From Marinimicrobium alkaliphilum (lineage in GTDB: Bacteria; Pseudomonadota; Gammaproteobacteria; Pseudomonadales; Cellvibrionaceae), in the NCBI RefSeq assembly GCF_003259155.1, contig NZ_QGMQ01000003.1, forward strand, positions 369,858 to 433,857: 64,000 bases of DNA, in the 5' to 3' direction. A model generated the notes under the pieces. It was not told where the DNA came from. It searched no databases and worked only from the letters and a program-made list of their open reading frames with translations. The position numbers and the translations under genes are program-made. Positions 38,034-46,615 of this stretch are shown piece by piece; position 1 is the stretch's first letter; every line of letters begins with the position of its first letter.

Positions 38034-39365
38034 ATGAATACGTTAAAGCAGAAATGTTGGTCGACGACAATGCATTGGTTGGTGTTCGCAGCGGTTGCCG
38101 GCCTGGCCGGTTGTGGTGGCGGCAGCAGCGGCAATGACAACACTGACAACGAAGGCAACAACAGCAGTAGTAGTAGCAGTATTGCGAATGGCAACAACGG
38201 TAGTAGCAGTGTTGCGAACGACAGTAGCAGTGTTGCCAATGGCAGTAGCAGTAGTGTTCCTAACGGCGTCGTACCTGACCCTGATCCCGAGCTGCAAAGC
38301 TATGACGTCCTGCTTGAAGGTAAGCAGGAGGTCCCCAAAGTATCCACCGATCAGTCGGCAACAGCCGCTGTCACCGTCAACCGTACCGACATGATGGTCA
38401 TGGCGGCGATGAACCTGAGCGATGTTGTCGGCGTCAACGCGGCCCATATTCATGCGGGCGACGTCGGCACCAACGGTCCGGTGGTCTTTGGGTTCTCCGA
38501 TTCCGGCGACAATGGCATCTGGGTAATCGAGGGTGAGGCTCTCACAGAAGTGCAGCATGATGCATTGCTCGCCGGTGGTTGGTACATCAACGTGCACACC
38601 GAGAGTTTTCCAGACGGTGAACTACGGGGGCAGATTCTGACCGACACGCAGAGTCTTTACGTCTTTACCCTGTCGGGCAATCAGGAAGTTCCCGCGGTAC
38701 AGACCGACGCCCACGGCCAGGGCTACCTGTTGTACGACAGCAGCAATGGTATTCTGACACTCAATACCCTGGCGTGGGATCTCACCGCGACCGCGGCGCA
38801 TATTCACCAGGCCGAGGCGGGTATGAACGGCGACATTCTCGTGGGGTGGGATGCAGATTCCGGTACCGAAGGTCTCTGGCAGTTGGCGGACGGCACCGTG
38901 CTGGGTTCGGACGATATCTATGCCCTGAGGACAGCCAACCTCTACGTCAACGTCCATACCGACGCGTACCCGGATGGTGAAATCCGCGGGCAGATATTGC
39001 CTGACGACACGGTACTGATACTGTTCGATCTGTCCGCCGGACAGGGGGTTCCCGCGGTCACATCTGACGCCAGCGGCCTCGGATACCTTACGCTGAACAC
39101 CGCAACGGGCGGCCTGCGCCTGAATGTCTGGGCGAAAGATATGGAGGCTACCGGCGCCAGCATTCGCCAAGCCAACACCGGCGAGAATGGCGATACGGTG
39201 CTCGCACTGGAAGAGCACGAAGACCACCCGGGGCTCTGGCAAACACCAGAGAACGTCGCCATGAGCACGGGTGCGCAAGCCACGCTACTCGCCGGTGGTC
39301 ACTATGTGAATGTATACTCGGCCGACTTTCCATCAGGTGAAATTCGCGGTCAGATTACAGACTGA
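38034..39365 (+). CDS. Lipoprotein with three CHRD domains
   Basis: The ATG at 38034 (GGCGAGG upstream) gives 443 residues. The signal ends in the lipobox LAGC. A low-complexity Ser/Asn linker (about 30-80, built of SSSVAN-like repeats) follows, then three CHRD domains of about 115 residues each, with EVPAV, AHIH and PDGE-RGQI signatures. The third domain has lost the AHIH histidines (GASIRQ). CHRD domains are found in chordin and many bacterial surface proteins; the ligand is unknown. It is paralogous to 44641-46560. Confidence 0.88.
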   Translation: MNTLKQKCWSTTMHWLVFAAVAGLAGCGGGSSGNDNTDNEGNNSSSSSSIANGNNGSSSVANDSSSVANGSSSSVPNGVVPDPDPELQSYDVLLEGKQEVPKVSTDQSATAAVTVNRTDMMVMAAMNLSDVVGVNAAHIHAGDVGTNGPVVFGFSDSGDNGIWVIEGEALTEVQHDALLAGGWYINVHTESFPDGELRGQILTDTQSLYVFTLSGNQEVPAVQTDAHGQGYLLYDSSNGILTLNTLAWDLTATAAHIHQAEAGMNGDILVGWDADSGTEGLWQLADGTVLGSDDIYALRTANLYVNVHTDAYPDGEIRGQILPDDTVLILFDLSAGQGVPAVTSDASGLGYLTLNTATGGLRLNVWAKDMEATGASIRQANTGENGDTVLALEEHEDHPGLWQTPENVAMSTGAQATLLAGGHYVNVYSADFPSGEIRGQITD

Positions 39366-39405
39366 CCGAAAACCGTCGCACCCAGGAAGTGATCACATCG
39401 CGCAT

Positions 39406-39434
39406 AGCCCCGACCGTAAAGTCGGGGCTTTTTT
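39406..39434 (+). terminator. Rho-independent terminator of the stress block
   Basis: A 9-bp perfect stem AGCCCCGAC / GTCGGGGCT with loop CGTAAA is followed by a T run (TTTTTT). It lies 40 bases after the CHRD lipoprotein stop and should end the plus-strand transcript. Confidence 0.9.
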
Positions 39435-39503
39435 ATGGCCCCAGTCACTGACGTCTAATTGAGGCACTCGAGGGTTCAGATTCAACGTAAAGCGGGGCGT
39501 TAC

Positions 39504-39536
39504 AGAAAAACGGCAGGGGCTTGCGCCTCTGCCGTT
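39504..39536 (-). terminator. Rho-independent terminator of the PRC-barrel gene
   Basis: On the minus strand AACGGCAGAGGC pairs with GCCCCTGCCGTT (one G-T wobble) around GCAA and is followed by TTTTTC. It sits about 30 bases after the stop of the PRC-barrel gene, back to back with the plus-strand terminator. Confidence 0.85.
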
Positions 39537-39567
39537 AACGTTCCACCAAAAAGTTAAGATTCAGGAT

Positions 39568-40110
39568 TCAATCCCGTTTCTCAAACTCCGGCGCCGAACG
39601 CAGATCTTCACGACTCGCGTTGATTGTCAACTTTCGGTCATTAGACGTGCCCGTTTGCGTGACGCTGTCCCAGCTAATAGCGACATCTTTCTCACCAATA
39701 CCCAGGAACCCACCAACGCCGACGATAACCGCGACAACTTTACCGTCATCGTCAATGATCAGGTCGTCGACCGAGCCTACATCTTCGTCATCACTGGTTC
39801 GAAGGTCGGTACCCATCAGGTCGCTCGCCAGCGTGCTATTGGCCGGCGGTGCGTTCATATAGGCTTGGCTTTGCATGCGAGAGTGGTCGCCCGCTTTCTG
39901 CCGATCCGACGCAGACTGGGCACCAGACCGCTGGTCGCGATGTGTGCTTTCACTCTGGTCACGCTGGGTTCCTTGCTGTTGTTGCTGTTGCTGCCGCTGT
40001 TGCCGGTCAGTATCCTGACCAGTCGATTGCTGCGCCAGTACAGACCCAGAGCCCAATGTGAGAGCGGGTGTGACCAATGCATAAAATGCTAATGAATGTA
40101 GCTTGTTCAT
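39568..40110 (-). CDS. Exported PRC-barrel domain protein
   Basis: The ATG at 40110 has an AAGGAGA site; the protein has 180 residues. A signal peptide (to about residue 26) is followed by a hydrophilic Gln/Arg/Ser/Asp-rich region with a run of Gln. A C-terminal PRC-barrel domain (about 95-165) includes DVGSVDDLIIDDDGKVVAVIV and GFLGIGEKDVAI. PRC barrels bind partners or polymers; exported versions like this are often stress-induced. A role in the periplasm is inferred. Confidence 0.82.
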   Translation of the reverse strand: MNKLHSLAFYALVTPALTLGSGSVLAQQSTGQDTDRQQRQQQQQQQGTQRDQSESTHRDQRSGAQSASDRQKAGDHSRMQSQAYMNAPPANSTLASDLMGTDLRTSDDEDVGSVDDLIIDDDGKVVAVIVGVGGFLGIGEKDVAISWDSVTQTGTSNDRKLTINASREDLRSAPEFEKRD

Positions 40111-40335
40111 ATGGATCTCCTTCAAATCGCGTGTGTTATACATAAACTTCCGCATATAACCGCTTCATCAAAGCTTGACTCCCCGGCATCATTACCGAGA
40201 ATTAGACTGAACCTCCATAGAGATGGAATTCAGGATGAGATTAAAAACTACACCCAAGACGCGGGATAGTCGGTTCGCTGACGCACGAAGAAAGAGAAAA
40301 TATTTTCCACCCACAAGTGGCTGAAGAAAACCGCG

Positions 40336-40382
40336 CCAGAAGGGTCAGAGTCGATTCGTTCAATCGACTCTGACCCTTCTGG
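40336..40382. repeat. Dispersed palindromic repeat, copy 1
   Basis: A perfect 21-bp inverted repeat (arms CCAGAAGGGTCAGAGTCGATT and its complement) surrounds a CGTTC loop. The core GGGTCAGAGTCGATT recurs at 43288, 46571 and 51490, each time next to a gene end. Here it lies 10 bases past the OmpA stop and may also end its transcript. Confidence 0.85.
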
Positions 40383-40392
40383 TTCTTTTGGT

Positions 40393-41439
40393 TTATTCGA
40401 TGATGATTTCGAAGAGGGCGCGCATGTTTTCTTTTGCGGCTACGGACTCTTTGTTACTGGGGTTGGCTTCATGGGAAGCCGGGCGGGTGTCGCCGTAGCC
40501 GATGGTGGCGAGTCGGCGGGTGGCGATGCCTTGCTCGACCAGGTAGCTTTTGATGGCGTCAGCACGACGTTCGCTCAGGGCCTGGTTATGGGCGGCGGTA
40601 CCGGAGGCCGAGGTGTAGCCGGCAATGCGCACACGGGCTCTGGGGTTTTCTTTGAGCGTGTTCACGCTTCTCTGCAAAATGGCCTGCGCTTCAGGGGTAA
40701 GCGTCGACCGGTCGAAGTCGAAGTGAATGTCTTCAAACTCCAATGCAATCACCTCCGCCGTGGCCGCTTCCTGTCTGGGGGCAGCCGCTCTCGGCGCGGG
40801 CGCCGGCGACGCTTCGGTCACGGGAGCGCTGCGCGCGCTTGATTTACCACCAAAGGCCAAGGTAAGGCCAACGGTCGCACTCAGGTTGTGGAAACCCTCG
40901 TCGAACACTTCGCTGACAAAGTGATCGCGCAGGTCAAAGCGCATGGCCAGGTTATCGCTGATCCAATATTTTGCACCTACACCGATATTAAAGGTCGACA
41001 TTTCTTTATCGGAAATGCTCGGGCTGTAATCCGTCGCACCGTAGCCGAACACGATGTAAGGGGAGAAGGTGTTTTCCGGGCGGAAGTGATACAGGGCATC
41101 CAGCTGATACACGGTCAGATCGACGTCGCCGATGGGGCTCGAGAATTGGCCTCTTCCCGGGTTCAACAGGTCGGTGTCATCGACACTGCTGCCCACAAAG
41201 AACAGCGCGCCTTCAAGCGTCCAGCGATCGGTGAAGCTGTAGCCCAAACGGATGCCGTAGGTGAGTGCGTCTTCCAGGTTGTGACCACTGTCAAACATCT
41301 GAATGCCGACAAAGGGGCTGACTTCGAATTGGCCTGCTTCGGTTTTCGCGTGGGCGGGCAATGATGCCGCGAGGGTGAAAGTCAGAAGCGGTAAAACCGC
41401 TGTGGTTGCCTTAAAGGGCGTGGTTTTGTTCGTTTTCAT
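40393..41439 (-). CDS. OmpA family outer-membrane protein
   Basis: This 348-residue protein has a signal peptide (to AHAKT, about residue 32), an eight-stranded barrel of about 170 residues (FEVSPFVGIQMFDSG to LTLAFGG), a Pro/Ala linker, and a C-terminal OmpA peptidoglycan-binding domain. The last carries FEDIHFDFDRSTLTPEA and the NQALSERRADAIKSYL helix with the conserved Asp and Arg. It should anchor the outer membrane to peptidoglycan. It is monocistronic. Confidence 0.93.
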   Translation of the reverse strand: MKTNKTTPFKATTAVLPLLTFTLAASLPAHAKTEAGQFEVSPFVGIQMFDSGHNLEDALTYGIRLGYSFTDRWTLEGALFFVGSSVDDTDLLNPGRGQFSSPIGDVDLTVYQLDALYHFRPENTFSPYIVFGYGATDYSPSISDKEMSTFNIGVGAKYWISDNLAMRFDLRDHFVSEVFDEGFHNLSATVGLTLAFGGKSSARSAPVTEASPAPAPRAAAPRQEAATAEVIALEFEDIHFDFDRSTLTPEAQAILQRSVNTLKENPRARVRIAGYTSASGTAAHNQALSERRADAIKSYLVEQGIATRRLATIGYGDTRPASHEANPSNKESVAAKENMRALFEIIIE

Positions 41440-41519
41440 GTGTCGTTACCGGTCATTATTGCGGTTGGCGTGGGGCGCCGAAGAGTCGAGCGCCCGTGCT
41501 GTATAAGGTGCGGTGAAGT

Positions 41520-42995
41520 TTATTCGGTAGGCACGATGATCAGTGCACCGTCCTGAACCGTCACCTCAGCGCCGCGAGCAAACGCGCGCCCATTCATCTC
41601 GGTACCGGTGTTCACGGTAATGCCAATCATGGCCAGAATGGTTCCAATAAAGTTGGAGTCGGTGCCGCCGATGGTCGCCGAACTTCCCGCAACCCAATAG
41701 ACGTTATTGGCTTTGGCGCCGTTGATCAGCAGGATATGCGTATTGCCGCCGATGGTATCGATGGAAGACTCTGACTGAAAGATAAACACCGCATCCGGAT
41801 CGTTCTGGCCGTCAAGGGTAATGGTGCCGTCAACGGGAATCTCGATCGAGGTTCCTGACCAGTAGAGGCCCGGCGCAAACACACCATCCGCACCGCCACC
41901 ACAAGCCGCTGACGGATTGGTCGTCAATACACCCGAGTCGATAAGCGTACAACGATTGGTTGAACGGTTGAGGGCTTCGTTATAGGCCGCTTCAAGATCA
42001 TCCATTGCGTCACTGGCAACGGTATTGCCAATTTCAATCTCGCCACTGACGGTAGTGCTATCACAACCGATACACGCGCCAGCGGGGAAAATACCCACAT
42101 CGCCATCGATACGCAGGCCGGTGGTGCTATCCGGTCCGCCGCCCAGGGTCACGCCGGTATTCGACAGAACACCGTAAGGCTTGGTCACGCCGAGGGTAAT
42201 AATGTCCTGGCAAAACGAGTCGCCAGTGGTAAAAGTCCAACTCACATCATCGGCCAATGCATTGCCGTCCTCATCCTTAACGTCGGTGGTGACCGTCGCG
42301 GTGTAATCAAGGTCCGGGTTGAGCGCAGACGTCGGCGCAAACGTCGCGGTGGTGCCCATATCGTCAAGGGTCACGGTGCCATCAACGTTCATGGAATTGA
42401 GCGTGTCGACCAAGACAAAACTGGTCGCCGGAGATTCAATGGTGGCCGCATCGACCGCGCGATCAAACACCGCCCGGACGGTTTTGTTGGTGCACACCTG
42501 TTCGACTTCATTGTCCGGATTGATTTCGCTGATGGCGATGGGCGACTCGCTATCGCGCGTGGTAAACGACCAGCTGACGTCGGCCGCCAAGGGCGTACCG
42601 GCATCGCTCTCGGCATCCGAAGAGATGACGGCGGTGTAGAGCGTATCCAGCGCCAGGTTGCTTGCGGGCACGAAGGTGGCCGTCCGGTTGGCCGCAGAGT
42701 AGGTCACGCTACCGTCGACCGAAGTGGCATTGGGGCCGCTCAGGGTAAAGGTGGCGGTATCGATGGTCGCGGCATCCATGGCGACGCTAAAAGTCGCATT
42801 GACCGCTGTGGTCAGGGCAACGTTGTTGGCATCGTTTTCCGGGTTAGTACCGGAAACAGTAGGCACAACAGCAGGATCGGGGATAGTCGCCGGATCGCCA
42901 TCCCACTTGCCACCACCGCAGCCAGCGGCAATAACCATGGCCAGTAGGGCAATCAGCCATACCGGTGATTTGAAGCAGCGCACGAGGTCTTTCAT
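41520..42995 (-). CDS. Lipoprotein with two Ig-like domains and a DUF3494 (ice-binding-like) domain
   Basis: The ATG at 42995 (TAGGAAG upstream) gives 491 residues. The signal ends in the lipobox IAAGC. Two Big_5/SbsA Ig-like domains of about 110 residues follow, each with P-NDA/E...TFSVAMD, YTA-I and SWSFTT patterns. The last 210 residues match DUF3494 (GDVGIFPAG, GLYWSGTSIEIPVDGTITLDG, FIGTILAMIGITVN), a beta-solenoid known from ice-binding and adhesin-like proteins. It is probably displayed on the outer membrane; ice binding itself is not demonstrated. Confidence 0.88.
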   Translation of the reverse strand: MKDLVRCFKSPVWLIALLAMVIAAGCGGGKWDGDPATIPDPAVVPTVSGTNPENDANNVALTTAVNATFSVAMDAATIDTATFTLSGPNATSVDGSVTYSAANRTATFVPASNLALDTLYTAVISSDAESDAGTPLAADVSWSFTTRDSESPIAISEINPDNEVEQVCTNKTVRAVFDRAVDAATIESPATSFVLVDTLNSMNVDGTVTLDDMGTTATFAPTSALNPDLDYTATVTTDVKDEDGNALADDVSWTFTTGDSFCQDIITLGVTKPYGVLSNTGVTLGGGPDSTTGLRIDGDVGIFPAGACIGCDSTTVSGEIEIGNTVASDAMDDLEAAYNEALNRSTNRCTLIDSGVLTTNPSAACGGGADGVFAPGLYWSGTSIEIPVDGTITLDGQNDPDAVFIFQSESSIDTIGGNTHILLINGAKANNVYWVAGSSATIGGTDSNFIGTILAMIGITVNTGTEMNGRAFARGAEVTVQDGALIIVPTE

Positions 42996-43287
42996 AAAGA
43001 TTCTTCCTATTAGGGGGATCTGAATCACGGCATACAGGCGCGCGGAAACCCGCGCACGCACTGGGTGCGGTGAATCGTTCAAGGTAGTCGTGGAGAGTAG
43101 AGATGTGCGATCGAATGTCGAATGAGAAACATTGCGACCCCGTTCGGGGAAGGAATGCTAAGACTCTAGTTCCGTGGCTGGTTTAGAAACGTTTTAGGGA
43201 AAGGAATCGCCCGCTAGGCGCTGGACGACCAGATTCCTTTCACAATGAGGAGACTATACGCCCTATTTCGGGAAATAGGTAAAGAAA

Positions 43288-43342
43288 GAGTTCAATGGGG
43301 TCAGAGTCGACTGAATCAATCGACTCTGACCCCATTGAACTC
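43288..43342. repeat. Dispersed palindromic repeat, copy 2
   Basis: A perfect 23-bp inverted repeat (arm GAGTTCAATGGGGTCAGAGTCGA in two blocks joined without gap) has a 9-base loop. It shares the GGTCAGAGTCGA core with the other copies and sits just past the end of the dihydrofolate-reductase-like remnant. Confidence 0.85.
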
Positions 43343-43354
43343 TCAGCTCGTGGC

Positions 43355-43670
43355 TCAACCTCTGGTCACACTGTAACGCAACAACACCGCACCCGATTTG
43401 AACGATCCGGCGCTTAGAAGTGCGAGGTTTACGCTTTCCTTTATATCGCTAAAAGCCCGGGGCCCCTGTATGTGTTGGGTGCCATTCCAGGTCAAATCAA
43501 TTTGTCTGCTCGAGACAATAAGCTTTGGAATATTATTGAAAGCGTTTGCCAGCGCTACTGTTTCTTCTGGCAAATCACTTCTATCCACTGCGCCGGGCCA
43601 GAAATCCACAAACAGATCAAAGGTATTTCTGCCTAGAATCAACGCGTCAGCCGACAGCGTCAGGTCAGGT
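43355..43670 (-). pseudogene. Truncated dihydrofolate reductase-family gene
   Basis: The translation matches the intact gene at 49296-49856 from [15 protein letters not shown] onward and to the C-terminal RYSVTR, but lacks the first 50 or so residues and about 50 internal residues. The internal gap falls exactly between two CCCGGGG(T/C)CCCT repeats that are still present in the intact gene, so a deletion by recombination between them is likely. No good start codon remains. It is a decayed paralogue. Confidence 0.85.
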
Positions 43671-43700
43671 CAGCGCCTGACACAGAGTATCGCGCACAAC

Positions 43701-43730
43701 CAAAGCCCCAGCCCTAGGGCCGGGGCCTTG
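43701..43730 (-). terminator. Hairpin terminator overlapping the peroxiredoxin gene end
   Basis: On the minus strand AAGGCCCCGGCCC pairs with GGGCTGGGGCTTT around TA. The stop codon of the peroxiredoxin-like gene lies inside it. The following T run is short (CTTTGG), so strength is uncertain. Confidence 0.55.
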
Positions 43731-44313
43731 TTTGAGCTGCGGTCGAGCACCGCGTATTGCGTTTTCCTCCCTTCGCCCGCCCTTCATCGATAAAGCGTGT
43801 GACGGTCTCCAAGGGAATGTGGTCACTGACATCACGGCCATACCAGATATGCTCAATACGCCCATCCTCGTCCAACAGAAAATCGGCAGGAACAACAGCC
43901 AGATGCGGATTATTACTCGGGCGACCGCCCTTGGCAATGCCCTTGATGATACGGGGCAGCTTGAATATCAGTGCTTTTAGAAGCGCGGCGGTGGAATGCT
44001 CAACGCCGTAGCGATTATAGAGCTTCAATGTGGGGTCTGCCAGCATGGTGAAGGGCCGGGGGTGTTTGGCAACGAAGCGGCGAACCTTTTCGGCGGTGTC
44101 ACTGAAAACGACGACTATTTCCAGATTATGTTCTTTCCAGTGTTGGTAATTATGGGTCATCTCGTAAACGCGAAAATTGCAGAAAGGGCATCCGGCGTCT
44201 CGGAAAAACGACAGCATTACCCGTTTCCCGAGGTGATCACTGAGCTGGAAGGGATTTCCAAAGACATCTCTTCCGCGAAAGTTTGTAGCCTGGCAGGGCG
44301 CATTTAGGCGCAT
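43714..44313 (-). CDS. Peroxiredoxin/thioredoxin-like protein
   Basis: This 199-residue protein has AGGAGA upstream. It has the AhpC/TSA fold pattern: FQLSDHLGKRVMLSFFRDAGCPFCNFRV with a CPFC redox motif at about 42-45, then VVVFSDTAEKVRRF, FTMLADPTLKLYNRYGVE and DFLLDEDGRIEHIWYG. It probably reduces peroxides or disulfides in the cytosol. The last 15 residues run into the terminator hairpin and look unlike the family, which suggests that the original C-terminus was altered. Confidence 0.82.
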   Translation of the reverse strand: MRLNAPCQATNFRGRDVFGNPFQLSDHLGKRVMLSFFRDAGCPFCNFRVYEMTHNYQHWKEHNLEIVVVFSDTAEKVRRFVAKHPRPFTMLADPTLKLYNRYGVEHSTAALLKALIFKLPRIIKGIAKGGRPSNNPHLAVVPADFLLDEDGRIEHIWYGRDVSDHIPLETVTRFIDEGRAKGGKRNTRCSTAAQTRPRP

Positions 44314-44640
44314 GTAGATTCTCCTGTTTGTGCTTATCAGTAAACGTGGCCCGACCCTCTCTACGGACCGCTACAGGCGTCCGATCAACTGATCGCCTCG
44401 ATTTTATGTTTGATAGAGCAGACGGCCGTTTCTTTTCGTGCGTTTTGTGCGTCACGTCACACTTTGGAGAACCAATTCGACTCATCTTGTCTGTAAATGA
44501 TCCGCCAACCACCGAACACAGTAAGCCCTTACACTCATGACACGAGTGAGCTCTACGGCCTGGTTACAGTTTGTGACCTTTTTCCGATTGCAGTATTGGT
44601 GCTCAGCGCACCAAAAAACCAAAAAACAGGATAGACAATT
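44314..44640. other. Intergenic region between divergent genes
   Basis: These 327 bases separate the divergent peroxiredoxin and CHRD lipoprotein genes and should hold both promoters. Short frames on both strands show no family likeness and no usable ribosome sites. No clear operator or structured RNA was seen. Confidence 0.5.
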
Positions 44641-46560
44641 ATGATAACGTCAAAACGACATCATTGGCTGACGCCAATGCATTGGATGATCCTCGCCGCA
44701 GTCACCGGCCTCGCCGGGTGTGGCAGCAGCAGTAACGACCCCATGCCGGAACAACCGGATCCCCAGCCCGAGCTGCAAAGCTACCACGTGGAGCTCGAAG
44801 GCAAGCAGGAAGTTCCCATGGTGCACACCGACCAGTCCGCGATGGCTACGGTGACTATTAACGAGACCGACATGGTCGTCATGGCAGAAATGGACCTCAG
44901 CGACGTCATGGGCGTCAATGCCGCTCACATTCATGCGGGCGAAGTGGGCACCAATGGACCTGTAGCCTTCGGATTTACAGAGGGCTACGACGACGGCATG
45001 TGGGTAATTGAGGGTGAAAGCATCACCCAGGAGCAGCACGATGCTCTGCTCGCCGGTTATTGGTACATCAACGTCCACACCGACAGCTTCCCGGACGGTG
45101 AGCTGCGTGGGCAAATTCTGACAGACACCCAGAGTGTTCACGTCTTTACCCTGTCTGGGGACCAAGAGGTACCCGCCGTCCAGACCGATGCCTACGGTCA
45201 GGGCTACCTGATGTACGACAGCAGCAACGGTGCGCTGACCCTCAATACCTGGGCCTGGGATCTTGACGCCAGCGCAGCGCACATCCACTACGCTGAAGCC
45301 GGCCTGAATGGTGGCGTTGTCCACGGCCTGGAAGCCAACGCGGACACCGACGGCCTCTGGCAGTTGCCCGAAGGAACCATTCTGAGTTCCGATGAAGCCT
45401 CGGCCCTGCAAATGGCCAACCTCTACGTCAACGTTCATACTGACGCCCACCCGGACGGCGAAATTCGCGGTCAGATCCTGCCAGACGATTACGCGCTGGT
45501 GCTGTTCGACCTGTCTCCCGGACAGGAAGTGCCCCGCGTTCATTCCGAAGCCAGCGGCCTTGGCTACGCCACCCTCAACACCGAGACAGGTGGTCTTCGT
45601 CTGAACGCCTGGGCGATGAATATGGACACCAACGCCGCGCATATCCACCAGGGCACTATCGGTGAGAACGGCGGAGTCGTGGTTGGACTGGAACAGAATA
45701 TGGATCATGCCGGACTCTGGCAGACCCCCGAAAACACCGCCCTGGACTCGGATACGCAAGCGCTTCTGCTGGCCGGCGGCCACTATGTGAATATGCATTC
45801 GGAAGCCTTCCCAGACGGTGAAATTCGTGGTCAGGTCACTCCGGCACCCTGGGACGTACTGACGTTCGCACTGAGCGGATCGCAGGAAATTCCGGCGGTA
45901 GAAACTGACGCTGAAGGGGACGGCTATGCTCTGGTCAACACCGAAACCGGCTATCTGATGATGGTGGTTAACACCCGCAACCTGGACGCTGCAAGCGCGG
46001 CCCACATTCACACCGGCACTGCCGGCATGAACGGCGGTGTGGTCGTCGGCTTCGAACAGGACAGCGGCGATGCGTCGGTTTGGCGCCTGCCGGCCGACAC
46101 TTCGCTGGACGAAGCCACATTGGCGGAGTTCCTGAACGCCGGGCACTACGTGAATGTACACTCCCCGAGCTATCCCGACGGTGAAATTCGCGGCCAAATA
46201 TTGACGTCTGACCATGTCATGTTTCCGCTGATGCTGTCCGGTGATGAAGAAGTACCGGCGGTAGACACGATGGCTTCCGGTCAGGGTACATTCACTCTAC
46301 ACACCCTTTCGGGTAGCTTGCGCGGCGCCTTCAGCACAAGCGACATCGACAGCAACGCGGCCCATATCCACCAGGCGCCCGCGGGTGAAAACGGCGGGGT
46401 TGTTCTGCACCTTGAAGCCACCGACTCGGGCTATAAAGTGCCTGCAGAAACCATGCTCTCTGATGAATTGATAGAGATCATGCTGGATGAAGGCCACTAT
46501 GTGAACGTACACAGTGCCGCACATCCCGACGGTGAGATCCGCGGTCAGATTACCCAGTAA
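44641..46560 (+). CDS. Lipoprotein with five CHRD domains
   Basis: This 639-residue protein has a signal ending in the lipobox LAGC and a short Pro-rich linker, followed by five tandem CHRD domains of about 115-120 residues. Each has a (Q/E)EVPAV-like strand, an AHIH motif and the ending PDGE-RGQI. Domains one to three closely match those of the shorter paralogue at 38034, so the two arose by gene duplication with domain gain or loss. It is predicted to be displayed on the cell envelope; the function is unknown. A repeat-derived terminator follows. Confidence 0.9.
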   Translation: MITSKRHHWLTPMHWMILAAVTGLAGCGSSSNDPMPEQPDPQPELQSYHVELEGKQEVPMVHTDQSAMATVTINETDMVVMAEMDLSDVMGVNAAHIHAGEVGTNGPVAFGFTEGYDDGMWVIEGESITQEQHDALLAGYWYINVHTDSFPDGELRGQILTDTQSVHVFTLSGDQEVPAVQTDAYGQGYLMYDSSNGALTLNTWAWDLDASAAHIHYAEAGLNGGVVHGLEANADTDGLWQLPEGTILSSDEASALQMANLYVNVHTDAHPDGEIRGQILPDDYALVLFDLSPGQEVPRVHSEASGLGYATLNTETGGLRLNAWAMNMDTNAAHIHQGTIGENGGVVVGLEQNMDHAGLWQTPENTALDSDTQALLLAGGHYVNMHSEAFPDGEIRGQVTPAPWDVLTFALSGSQEIPAVETDAEGDGYALVNTETGYLMMVVNTRNLDAASAAHIHTGTAGMNGGVVVGFEQDSGDASVWRLPADTSLDEATLAEFLNAGHYVNVHSPSYPDGEIRGQILTSDHVMFPLMLSGDEEVPAVDTMASGQGTFTLHTLSGSLRGAFSTSDIDSNAAHIHQAPAGENGGVVLHLEATDSGYKVPAETMLSDELIEIMLDEGHYVNVHSAAHPDGEIRGQITQ

Positions 46561-46570
46561 AAAACCAATG

Positions 46571-46611
46571 GGGTCAGAGTCGATTGAATCAATTGACTCT
46601 GACCCTTTTTT
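46571..46611 (+). terminator. Dispersed palindromic repeat, copy 3, acting as terminator
   Basis: GGGTCAGAGTCGATT pairs with AATTGACTCTGACCC (one wobble) around GAATC and is followed by TTTTTTT. It lies 10 bases past the CHRD gene stop and 5 bases before the convergent chemoreceptor stop, a good position for a terminator of the plus-strand gene. It belongs to the same repeat family as 40336 and 43288. Confidence 0.8.
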
Positions 46612-46615
46612 TACT

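Noticed and set aside
40093..40155. Earlier start for the PRC-barrel gene, with MYNTR as in the TonB receptor
   Set aside because: The likeness of the five residues is probably chance; the AAGGAGA site and signal peptide fix the start at 40110.
44237..44512. A 91-codon minus-strand frame between two divergent genes
   Set aside because: It overlaps the real start of the peroxiredoxin-like gene in another frame and shows no protein-like pattern.
44650..46215. A 521-codon open frame on the minus strand
   Set aside because: It lies wholly opposite the five-domain CHRD lipoprotein, has no family likeness or ribosome site, and follows from the repetitive codon pattern of that gene.
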